Assembly: GCA_003331935.1 (NCBI GenBank)
Contig: QOQE01000003.1
Span: 20,568 to 84,567, forward strand
DNA from: Alphaproteobacteria bacterium
GTDB lineage: Bacteria; Pseudomonadota; Alphaproteobacteria; Rhodobacterales; Rhodobacteraceae
Direction of reading: 5' to 3'
DNA length: 64,000 nucleotides
Below, piece by piece: positions 7,842 to 15,434 of the stretch. The notes below the pieces were generated by a model. The model had not been told where the DNA came from. It saw only the letters and a list, made by a program, of their open reading frames with translations, and made no database searches. The position numbers were made by a program, and so were the translations under genes. How positions within the stretch are numbered: the first letter of the stretch is position 1; every line of letters starts with the position of its first letter.

Positions 7842-9420
7842 ACAGTCGTCTCTTTGTAAAAACCATAGCTATATTTAGCTTATTCGCAGCACTTACGACA
7901 TCTGAATCGTTAATTGATCCGCCAGGCTGGATAATACAAGATATTCCATTTCTAGAAGCCATTTTAATTGAATCTGGGAATGGAAAGAAAGCGTCGGAGG
8001 CCATACCATTGAAAACAACCCTATGATTTTTTTTATCCGTCTTTTCTATCTTTTTTAAATTATTGATCGCGAGTTTGACACTTCCAACTCTATTAGTCTG
8101 CCCAGCTCCAATTCCCGTTACGGAGAAATTATTTCCGACAACTATAGCATTTGATTTTACATGTTTAACTATCTTCCATAAAAAAATTAAATTGTTTAAT
8201 TCTCCCTTGCTTGGTTTCCTTTTCGTAACCACCTCAAGTTCCTCGTGATTAGCCTTACTGAAGGATGTTTCTTGAACGAGATATCCACCCATAACAGATC
8301 TTATCTCTTCTTCATCTAACAAAGTACCATCAAATCTCCTTATCTCGACAATTTTTATGTTTTTTTTCAAACTCAGTATTTTATGTGCCTTGGGAGAAAA
8401 GCTTTTAGCAATTATTACTTCTGTAAATATACTTGATATTTTTTTTGCCAGTTTCTCATCAACCTGTTTATTTATCCCAACAATTCCACCAAAAGCAGAA
8501 ACAGGGTCTGTTTCAAGAGCTTTTTTATAAGCGGCTGATAAATTATTATCTATTGCTACTCCACACGGATTACCGTGTTTTATAATTACACAGGACGCCT
8601 TTTTATAAACTTCCATCTCACATAATATTTTGTAAGCGGCGGTCGCGTCTATTAGGTTGTTGTAGGACAAAGTACCCTTTGAAATATTCAAGATGTTATT
8701 TGTTTTTCTCTCTTGATCGGGAATGTGTAAATATAACGCTTTTTGATGGGGATTCTCACCATATCTCAAAGCTTTTTTTGCTGTTCCACCAAAAACGCGG
8801 CTGTTAATCGATCCGAGCTGCTTTTTAGATAGAAACCATCCAGTAATTAATTGATCGTAATAAGAAGTTTGAGAGAATGCTTTACCGGCAAAAAACTTTC
8901 TTGTTTTTTGTCTGGTACAACCTTTGAAATTGGTTAGCTCATTCTTTAATTCGACATAATCACCTGGATCCGAAATGACCATTACATGCTCAAAGTTCTT
9001 GGCTGCAGCTCTCATTAGAGCTACTCCCCCTATATCGATATTTTCAATTATGTCTTTTCTTGGCGCTTTACTTTTTAAGATACTTTCGAACGGATAGAGG
9101 TTGACAACTATCAAGTCTATAGCTTTAGAGCCCATTTTTTTTAATTCTTGAACGCTTACAGGATCGTCTCTATCAAAGAGTATTGGAGCATGAACTTTCG
9201 GATGTAATGTTTTAACTCTCCCATTTAAAATCTCAGGAAACCCTGTCAAATCACTCACCTCTTTAACTTTCAAACCCTCTTTTTTTAGATAGCTTGCCGT
9301 TCCCCCAGTTGAGACGATTTCAACGCCCCTTCCTTCTAAAAAGCTTGCTAAATCTTTCAAATTACTCTTTTCACTAACACTAATAAGCGCTCGTCGGATC
9401 GGTAGTATTCCTGGCTTCAA
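7831..9420 (-). CDS. purH: Bifunctional AICAR transformylase / IMP cyclohydrolase
   Basis: PurH performs the last two steps of purine synthesis, formylating AICAR and closing the ring to IMP. Residues 1 to about 190 form the MGS-like cyclohydrolase domain (RRALISVSEKSNL, STGGTASYL, GRVKTLHPKVHA). The remainder is the transformylase, with the catalytic Lys-His pair in VIIKHGNPCGVA and the C-terminal VVFNGMASDAFFPFPDSI. The total of 529 residues is normal. Translation is coupled to the heparinase-like gene, which ends 4 bases inside the purH start. Confidence 0.97.
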   Translation of the reverse strand: MKPGILPIRRALISVSEKSNLKDLASFLEGRGVEIVSTGGTASYLKKEGLKVKEVSDLTGFPEILNGRVKTLHPKVHAPILFDRDDPVSVQELKKMGSKAIDLIVVNLYPFESILKSKAPRKDIIENIDIGGVALMRAAAKNFEHVMVISDPGDYVELKNELTNFKGCTRQKTRKFFAGKAFSQTSYYDQLITGWFLSKKQLGSINSRVFGGTAKKALRYGENPHQKALYLHIPDQERKTNNILNISKGTLSYNNLIDATAAYKILCEMEVYKKASCVIIKHGNPCGVAIDNNLSAAYKKALETDPVSAFGGIVGINKQVDEKLAKKISSIFTEVIIAKSFSPKAHKILSLKKNIKIVEIRRFDGTLLDEEEIRSVMGGYLVQETSFSKANHEELEVVTKRKPSKGELNNLIFLWKIVKHVKSNAIVVGNNFSVTGIGAGQTNRVGSVKLAINNLKKIEKTDKKNHRVVFNGMASDAFFPFPDSIKMASRNGISCIIQPGGSINDSDVVSAANKLNIAMVFTKRRLFSH

Positions 9421-11081
9421 TCAATAATCTCCTCTATTTTCCAACTTATTTTACTCTCACTTTTTTCGACATTATTTCTAATAACCAACTTTGTAATTTC
9501 CTGAGGTTCAAAAAAGTCGCCTACGTAAGTTGATTTTTCCATAGTCAAATCTCCCCCTTTATGTGTAAAAAACATTTTTTTATCACCTGGAATTTCTATC
9601 AAAACTCCACTTTTCTTTTTTCTACAAACTATTGAAGGGTGGACATGAAAATAGAGACAAACAGCTGTATCTCTCAATTTTTCTCTTGGCTCACCATCAG
9701 GGTTTACCATGTCTTGTCCCATCACACGATTTTTCAGAAGATCCACAGAAATTCTTCTATGAACCGATATTCCATAATCTTTTTTATATGCATCATGGGA
9801 TAGTTCAACAATTTTTTCTGTAATAGAATTTATACAGTTTATCTTAGTATTCCTAGGACCATCTTTTATATAATAATATGGGGTGCTTTTCGAAAAGAAT
9901 CTTTTTCCAAAAGAGCATTGTGATTTTTCATTGAATAACAGCACATTATGCGCTTTTGAACTTTGACAGTACTTCCTGTATTCATGACCAAACCTGCTTC
10001 CACCCCCACAGTTAACAAAGATTGCCTTGGACCCATAATATAACTCAAACGAGGAAAAGCTTGCATGAGCAATTCGATCCCTCTTTCCATAAAGAGGGGG
10101 GCTTGCATCAACAATCATTGACATTCTAGCTCCATCAAGTCGCTTGAAACCCAAGTCACAGATTTTATCACCTCTTTTATAGTTTGTTACTTCTCCAAGA
10201 AATTTTACGTACCTATTGTAATTTCCTAAACAACCACCATGAGCGCTAACTAAGCTACCATTACCAAACTGGAGATATCGGATAGAGGAACCAAAAAAAC
10301 CCGATAATTTTCTTAATTTTTCTACTTCAATGAACGGCTTATCATTTTCTAAGATTTTTGCTATTTCAAATATTTCCAACAAATAGAAAAATATTTCTGA
10401 CAACTCTTCTGGATTTCTCACTTCGCCCATTTTTGCTTTAGCTTTGTAAATGAGTAGCAGTTTTGTCATCGAACTAATCATTTTCTTCTGCTTTTTTTTT
10501 GTAAAATTAAAGACATAGCCAGACAAAATCAGGCTGTGGTAGATAGCTAGTTTTTCTAAAATGTTAAATGAAAAACTTTTATATAAATTTAGGAAGAAAT
10601 AATCGTTTCTAATTATCGTTTTTAGTTTATTTAATGTTGTTTTTTCGCACGTAATTTTTAAATAGGAAAAATTCATAAGTATTGCTATCAGCCTCGAGGA
10701 ACTTGAATATGTGTTCACATTTAACCGACCTAACGGAAACAAATTTATCCAAGCTTCTGATAAGTCTCTAGAATTACGGTTGTTTATGATGGCAAGATCA
10801 TGAAGCCATGAAAAACCGTCAATGCCAACCTCCACCTCTTCAGAAAACGGAAAAATACGCCACGGATTGTCAGTTTTCACATCTAGTAGAACATAACCAA
10901 ACAAATTTGCTTTTTTTAGCAGTTTCTGGCCAATTTCAATATTTCCTCTACTAGAAACTGGTAGTTCTTTAGAGAAAACTAATTTTTGGTGACTAGAAAA
11001 TATTTTTGTGAATTGCTTTATTATGTTTAGAAAACATTTCTCGGCACAAAAGAACAATAACTCCGTAATAAAAAACCGCAT
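9417..11081 (-). CDS. Heparinase II/III family protein
   Basis: The 554-residue protein matches the layout of alphaproteobacterial heparinase II/III-like proteins: an alpha-helical N-terminal half (FSWLHDLAIINN is typical of its toroid) and a beta-sheet C-terminal half with DASPPLYGKRDRIAHASFSSFEL and the GGGSRFGHEYRKYCQSSKAHNVL segment. It has no clear signal peptide, so it may act in the cytoplasm. It lies between purH and rsmB, a conserved neighbourhood in Alphaproteobacteria, but the substrate is unknown; a polysaccharide lyase role is only inferred. The N-terminal residues are unusually hydrophobic and Cys/Phe-rich (FFITELLFFCAEKCF). It starts directly after the rsmB stop. Confidence 0.86.
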   Translation of the reverse strand: MRFFITELLFFCAEKCFLNIIKQFTKIFSSHQKLVFSKELPVSSRGNIEIGQKLLKKANLFGYVLLDVKTDNPWRIFPFSEEVEVGIDGFSWLHDLAIINNRNSRDLSEAWINLFPLGRLNVNTYSSSSRLIAILMNFSYLKITCEKTTLNKLKTIIRNDYFFLNLYKSFSFNILEKLAIYHSLILSGYVFNFTKKKQKKMISSMTKLLLIYKAKAKMGEVRNPEELSEIFFYLLEIFEIAKILENDKPFIEVEKLRKLSGFFGSSIRYLQFGNGSLVSAHGGCLGNYNRYVKFLGEVTNYKRGDKICDLGFKRLDGARMSMIVDASPPLYGKRDRIAHASFSSFELYYGSKAIFVNCGGGSRFGHEYRKYCQSSKAHNVLLFNEKSQCSFGKRFFSKSTPYYYIKDGPRNTKINCINSITEKIVELSHDAYKKDYGISVHRRISVDLLKNRVMGQDMVNPDGEPREKLRDTAVCLYFHVHPSIVCRKKKSGVLIEIPGDKKMFFTHKGGDLTMEKSTYVGDFFEPQEITKLVIRNNVEKSESKISWKIEEIID

Positions 11082-12392
11082 TTATTTACTTCCTTTTACC
11101 TGCAAATATGCAAAATAAAAACCTTCGGTCCCTCCTATATTTTCTTCATAAAATGGCATTATTCTCATTCCTCGATCTTTCTGAATTTCTAAACCATCTT
11201 TCTTTAGTTGATATTTTTCTACTGAGTGAACAGCACTAAACATTTTATTGTTTCTCAGAAATTTTTCTATCTGGTTCTCTCCCTCCTCTTTCAGGAGAGA
11301 GCAGACAGAATAAATTAAAAATCCATTATCGGTCAGCCAGTGGGAACAGCGTTCTAACATTTTTTGTTGAACTTTTATTAACTCATCTAATTTTTCAACT
11401 GGGTCAAGAAATTGAAGATCAGGGTTTTTACCGATAGTTCCGGTTGCCGTGCACGGCGGATCTAAAAGGATTATATCAAACATTTTTTTCGGCTCGTAGT
11501 CAAAAACGTCTATGTTAATTAAATCGAAATCATAATTCAATCGGAACAAACTTTCCCTCATAATCTCCAACCTTTTCTCGGACTTATCAATTGATGTCAA
11601 AATAGCTCCCATATCAACCAATTGAAATGACTTTCCTCCAGGGGCACAGCATACGTCTAAAACAGTTTTTCCTTTAAAAGTCATTGGTGCCATTTTAATA
11701 GGTAAGGACGCAGCTAAGCTCTGTACCCACCAGTCCCCTTCTAGATAACCTTTTGTTTCCATTAGGCTTATGTTTTGTGACAACCTGAAATGAGAAAGAC
11801 CAACAGATGACCCTTTAAGCTGTTTCAGATAATTGTCATTTAAAACTCTTTTTTTGAAATAAAGGTCGATTGAAGGTGGCTTGGAAAAAATCTTTTCCAC
11901 TTTTTCAACTTTCTCCAAACAATATTGCTTAAGCAAAATTTTGCGTAACTTTTCCTCAAAAAAAAATATTGGTGTCAAGGCTTTGTTTTCCAATTGCAAA
12001 TAAGCCAAATGTATTAAGTACCTTAATTGATTTTTGCTATACTTTGTTCTTTCATTTGAATCTGCTAGGTCTGAATATTTTTTCAACACCGTTTCTTGTC
12101 TTACATTTCTGATTAAAATATCAATTAACGCTAGTCGAACGAGGCAGAGCAGTTCTATTCTTAGCCTTCCTTTTTTATTTTTATTAATCCAAGGATCTAG
12201 ATAAATTGTAAATCTAAGTACGTTTTGTACCAGATCGTTACACTTTGCCTTATCTGAACTTTTAAGACTACTATATCTTAACGTCTTCGTTTTTCTTGTG
12301 GAAATTTTTTTTTTAAAAACGCCCAGGATTATTGAATGTGCTACAGTTAAAATTTTATCCTGTGAGGCTTTTCTATTGATTTTTTTTACCAT
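11082..12392 (-). CDS. rsmB: 16S rRNA (cytosine-C5) methyltransferase RsmB-like
   Basis: The N-terminal part (about 1-150) is a NusB-like helical domain, and the C-terminal part is a Rossmann methyltransferase. SAM-binding motif I is VLDVCCAPGGKSFQLVD. The catalytic Cys residues lie in DPPCTATGTIGKNPDLQF and SVCSLLKEEGENQIE, as in m5C enzymes of the Sun/RsmB family. The 436 residues are a normal length. It heads the leftward rsmB-heparinase-purH group, and a small SdhAF4 gene starts divergently 78 bases away. Assignment to RsmB rather than another m5C enzyme rests on the fused NusB domain. Confidence 0.9.
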   Translation of the reverse strand: MVKKINRKASQDKILTVAHSIILGVFKKKISTRKTKTLRYSSLKSSDKAKCNDLVQNVLRFTIYLDPWINKNKKGRLRIELLCLVRLALIDILIRNVRQETVLKKYSDLADSNERTKYSKNQLRYLIHLAYLQLENKALTPIFFFEEKLRKILLKQYCLEKVEKVEKIFSKPPSIDLYFKKRVLNDNYLKQLKGSSVGLSHFRLSQNISLMETKGYLEGDWWVQSLAASLPIKMAPMTFKGKTVLDVCCAPGGKSFQLVDMGAILTSIDKSEKRLEIMRESLFRLNYDFDLINIDVFDYEPKKMFDIILLDPPCTATGTIGKNPDLQFLDPVEKLDELIKVQQKMLERCSHWLTDNGFLIYSVCSLLKEEGENQIEKFLRNNKMFSAVHSVEKYQLKKDGLEIQKDRGMRIMPFYEENIGGTEGFYFAYLQVKGSK

Positions 12393-12470
12393 TTCAGCAA
12401 ATTTTTTGATTAGTGCATTAAACTATTATACTATAATGCTTGGAAATGATTACTAGTTATCACAAAAAAA

Positions 12471-12650
12471 ATGATTGAAACCGAAAAAAAAATAATTCAG
12501 GCGCAACAAGCTTTAGAAGAGGCTAAGAAAAGACGAGAAGAAGAAAAAGCCAAAATTCACAAAAGACCTGTTGAATTAAAAGGGCGTGGCGGTCTAGAAC
12601 CTACCAGATTTGGTGATTGGGAGGTTAAGGGTATAACTTCAGACTTTTAG
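12471..12650 (+). CDS. SdhAF4 / DUF1674 small protein (succinate dehydrogenase assembly factor 4)
   Basis: This 59-residue reading frame has a charged, helical N-terminal half (ALEEAKKRREEEKAK) and the family's invariant C-terminus: GGLEPTRFGDWEVKGITSDF corresponds to the conserved (G)PEPTRYGDWExKG..SDF. SdhAF4 binds flavinylated SdhA and helps complex II assembly; in alphaproteobacteria the gene is commonly beside rsmB, as here, not beside sdh. The ATG at 12471 is preceded by an A-rich stretch but no clear Shine-Dalgarno. The gene is short enough to be missed by automatic callers. Confidence 0.9.
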   Translation: MIETEKKIIQAQQALEEAKKRREEEKAKIHKRPVELKGRGGLEPTRFGDWEVKGITSDF

Positions 12651-12665
12651 ACTATAACTTTATTG

Positions 12666-12694
12666 TTGTCTTAAAACAAAAATTCTAGTATAAC
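12666..12694 (+). promoter_or_regulatory. Sigma-70 type promoter ahead of rimP
   Basis: A -35 box TTGTCT (12666-12671) and a -10 box TATAAC (12689-12694) are separated by exactly 17 bases. Transcription would begin near 12701, giving a leader of about 54 bases before the rimP TTG. It probably drives rimP-nusA-ylxR-infB. This is a motif reading only. Confidence 0.5.
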
Positions 12695-12720
12695 TCGGCC
12701 ATTATTAGGTTTCAATTATT

Positions 12721-12743
12721 GGGCTTTTCGGCCCTTTTTTTTT
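12721..12743 (+). terminator. Intrinsic-terminator-like hairpin in the rimP leader (possible attenuator)
   Basis: GGGC (12721-12724) can pair with GCCC (12731-12734) around a TTTTCG loop, followed by nine T residues (12735-12743). The stem is short (4 to 5 pairs), but it is the only stem-plus-T-tract of this kind I found in the window. It lies between the predicted promoter and the rimP start, so it could end transcripts early or terminate read-through from the small SdhAF4 gene. Structured leaders ahead of rimP are known in some proteobacteria; no homology to them can be claimed here. Confidence 0.5.
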
Positions 12744-12754
12744 GGAGTTATCTA

Positions 12755-13249
12755 TTGTTAAATTTAATTGCAAATACTGACATCGAAAAAGCAGTATATG
12801 AACTATTAAATCCCATTATTTCAGATAAGGGTTTAAAAATAGTAAAAATACAGTTTCAGAACAGTAAAAAGTCCAAATTATTAATATTTCTCGATAAGAA
12901 TGATGGAAAACTTACAGTCGATGAATGTGGTGATATTTCGATGGAGATAAGCTCACTTTTAGATATCGAAAGTATAATAAAAGATCCCTTTAGGCTTGAG
13001 GTTTCTTCTGCTGGAATAGACAGATACTTAACTTCGCTTGAGGATTTAATCAAATACAAAAACTGTAACGTGAAGGTAAAAAGTGAAAACTACACGGAAA
13101 GGGGAAAATTAATTAGACATGGGCCCAGTTATCTAACGTTATCAAATAAGGATGGAGAGAAAAGCATAGACTTTTCTAGTGTTTTAGACGTTAAAATAGA
13201 CCTAGAAGGGATGTCTTTAGAAACTATAAAAGAAATGGAGTTTAAATGA
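12755..13249 (+). CDS. rimP: Ribosome maturation factor RimP
   Basis: RimP assists maturation of the 30S subunit. The protein has the N-terminal alpha/beta domain (YELLNPIISDKGLKIVKIQF) with the LTVDECGDISMEISSLLD and RLEVSSAGIDRYLTS motifs, then an Sm-like C-terminal domain. I place the start at the TTG 12755-12757, which follows a GGAG (12744-12747) by 7 bases. A longer frame back to 12719 would translate through the terminator hairpin and add a hydrophobic stretch not expected in RimP. The predicted length is 164 residues. It overlaps nusA by 4 bases (ATGA). Confidence 0.92.
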   Translation: MLNLIANTDIEKAVYELLNPIISDKGLKIVKIQFQNSKKSKLLIFLDKNDGKLTVDECGDISMEISSLLDIESIIKDPFRLEVSSAGIDRYLTSLEDLIKYKNCNVKVKSENYTERGKLIRHGPSYLTLSNKDGEKSIDFSSVLDVKIDLEGMSLETIKEMEFK

Positions 13250-14832
13250 TTATGTCATCAGGAAGTAGTAATGAGCTTATTCAAATAGCTGATGCAGTAG
13301 CTAAAGAAAAATTAATTGATCCAAAGTTAGTAATTGAAGCGATGGAAGAAAGTTTAGCCAAAGCAGCCAAATCAAAATATGGGCAGGAATATGACATAAG
13401 GGCTGATATAGATTCAAAATCAGGCACGGTATCAATGGCAAGATGGCGAAAAGTTGTAGAAAGCGTTGAAAACCATTTCACTGAGATAAACGAAGTCGAC
13501 GCTCGCAAAATCAACCCTGAAGTAACACTAGAAGGTTTTGTTGAAGAACAATTACCACCAATGGATTTTGGTAGAATTGCTGCACAGGCGGCAAAACAAA
13601 TTATTGTGCAAAAAGTACGGGAAGCTGATAGAGCAAGGCAGTATGAGGAGTATAAAGACAAGGTTGGTCAAGTTATAAATGGTCAGGTCAAAAGAGTTGA
13701 GTACGGTAACGTAATAGTAGACTTAGGAAGAGCTGAGGCAATATTGAAAAGAGATCAACTAATTAGAAGAGAAGTTCTACGAGTTGGCGATAGAGTAAGA
13801 GCTTACATAAAAGAAGTAAAAGAAGACACAAGGGGTCCACAAATTTTCCTTTCTAGGACCAATTCAGAGTTTCTTGTGGAGCTATTTAAAATGGAGGTCC
13901 CTGAAATTTATGATGGAATAATAGATATAAAAACTGTTTGCCGTGATCCTGGAAGTCGAGCAAAAATTGGTGTTTTATCACATGATAATTCTATAGATCC
14001 TGTAGGTGCCTGTGTTGGAATGAGGGGCAGCAGGGTTCAAGCGGTGGTAAATGAACTTCAAGGAGAGAAAATTGATATCATTCCTTGGAACGAAGATGCA
14101 CCTACCTTTCTTGTTAATGCTCTTCAACCGGCAGAGGTTAGCAAAGTAGTTCTGGATGAGGATGCGAAAAGAATCGAAGTGGTAGTTCCCACTGATCAAC
14201 TGTCATTAGCGATAGGTCGTAGAGGACAAAATGTTAGACTTGCAAGTCAATTAACTGAGTATGACATTGATATCTTGACTGAAGAAGATGAGTCTCAAAG
14301 ACGACAGGAAGAGTTCAGTGAAAGATCAAACCTTTTCATGGAGCATCTGGATGTTGATGAGATGGTTGCTCAGCTCCTTGTATCTGAGGGGTTTTCTACC
14401 ATGGAAGAAGTTGCATATGTGGACTCTGGTGAAATTAGTTCAATAGACGGTTTTGATAAAGAAACCACAACAGAACTTCAGGAAAGAGCAAAAGATTATC
14501 TAGAAAACCTTAACAAGCAATCTTTAGATTTTGTAAAATCAAATGGGATTGAAGATGATCTCCTGAACTTTGAGGGTTTAAACCCACAAATGCTAGAGGT
14601 ACTTATTAAAGATGGAATAAAATCTCTAAAAGATTTCGCTACGTGTGCGGATTGGGAGTTGGCTGGTGGCTACACAACCGTTGATGGTAAAAGGGTGAGA
14701 GACGAGGGCCTACTGGAACATTTTGATCTCTCACTTTCTGATGCTCAACAACTTATAATGAAAGCTAGAGAAATGTTAGGTTGGGTTACAAAAGAGGAAT
14801 CTGATGAGATCATAAAGTCTCTTGATAAATAG
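13246..14832 (+). CDS. nusA: Transcription termination/antitermination factor NusA
   Basis: NusA binds RNA polymerase and RNA and controls pausing, Rho-dependent termination and rRNA antitermination. In 528 residues the order is: N-terminal polymerase-binding domain (LVIEAMEESLAKAAKSKYG), S1 domain (GQVKRVEYGNVIVDLGRAEA), KH1 (PGSRAKIGVLS with VGACVGMRGSRVQAVVNEL), KH2 (LAIGRRGQNVRLAS), then two C-terminal acidic helical repeats (about 350-420 and 430-520). ATG 13246 overlaps the rimP stop and has GGAG 5 bases upstream; ATG 13252 is a possible alternative. Confidence 0.97.
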   Translation: MIMSSGSSNELIQIADAVAKEKLIDPKLVIEAMEESLAKAAKSKYGQEYDIRADIDSKSGTVSMARWRKVVESVENHFTEINEVDARKINPEVTLEGFVEEQLPPMDFGRIAAQAAKQIIVQKVREADRARQYEEYKDKVGQVINGQVKRVEYGNVIVDLGRAEAILKRDQLIRREVLRVGDRVRAYIKEVKEDTRGPQIFLSRTNSEFLVELFKMEVPEIYDGIIDIKTVCRDPGSRAKIGVLSHDNSIDPVGACVGMRGSRVQAVVNELQGEKIDIIPWNEDAPTFLVNALQPAEVSKVVLDEDAKRIEVVVPTDQLSLAIGRRGQNVRLASQLTEYDIDILTEEDESQRRQEEFSERSNLFMEHLDVDEMVAQLLVSEGFSTMEEVAYVDSGEISSIDGFDKETTTELQERAKDYLENLNKQSLDFVKSNGIEDDLLNFEGLNPQMLEVLIKDGIKSLKDFATCADWELAGGYTTVDGKRVRDEGLLEHFDLSLSDAQQLIMKAREMLGWVTKEESDEIIKSLDK

Positions 14833-14849
14833 AGAAATACTTAATAATT

Positions 14850-15419
14850 TTGTTGGTTTTAGATAAAAAAAGTTTTTTGGAAAATGCCGATATCGATGAA
14901 AATGATTTTATCAAGTTTTCTCTTTCTCCAGATAACAAGCTGGTTCCAGATTTACATAATGACCTCCCTGGAAAATCTATTTGGGTTCCACCTAATAGAA
15001 AGCTGATAAAATGTATTCAAGAGAGAGACGATGTAAAAGCGCATTTTGGGGTGTCACATCTTTTTAGTAGTGACCTGGTCCATTTAGTTAAAAAAATTCT
15101 TAGAAATAAAATTCTTAATAGTATATCTTTGACAAAAAAATCCGGCTATTTAGCAATAGGTCTAGATACAATTAAAACTCAGTTGATTGAAAAAAAACAC
15201 TGCCTGATTGTTGTAGCTAAAGGCGCTAAAAGCTTGCAGAGATACTCTGTTTTTTCGTCAAAAAATGTCTCTTGTTTTGAAAACTTACTTTATCAGAAAG
15301 ATTTAGAGAAGAGTACGGGTAAAAATAATGTCAAATATATTGGTATTTTGTCCAAAAATTTTAAAAAAACTATTCAAGTGGACTTAAATAAACTAAAAGG
15401 TTTTATGAGAAACGATTAA
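14850..15419 (+). CDS. YlxR (DUF448) domain fused to an L7Ae/L30e-like domain, divergent N-terminus
   Basis: Residues about 18-75 match the YlxR RNA-binding fold: DFIKFSLSPDNKLVPDL, then LPGKSIWVPPNRKLI and a basic helix. Residues about 90-185 resemble the L7Ae/L30e-like domain that follows in alphaproteobacterial YlxR proteins (LTKKSGYLAIGLDTIKTQLI, LIVVAKGAKSLQ). The usual N-terminal CI(V/G)T motif is missing: the aligned stretch reads KKSFLENADIDE. The TTG start at 14850 has no clear Shine-Dalgarno. The position between nusA and infB supports the call. Function is not well defined; RNA or nucleoid binding is likely. Confidence 0.8.
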   Translation: MLVLDKKSFLENADIDENDFIKFSLSPDNKLVPDLHNDLPGKSIWVPPNRKLIKCIQERDDVKAHFGVSHLFSSDLVHLVKKILRNKILNSISLTKKSGYLAIGLDTIKTQLIEKKHCLIVVAKGAKSLQRYSVFSSKNVSCFENLLYQKDLEKSTGKNNVKYIGILSKNFKKTIQVDLNKLKGFMRND

Positions 15420-15434
15420 CTAATAGTGATTGCA

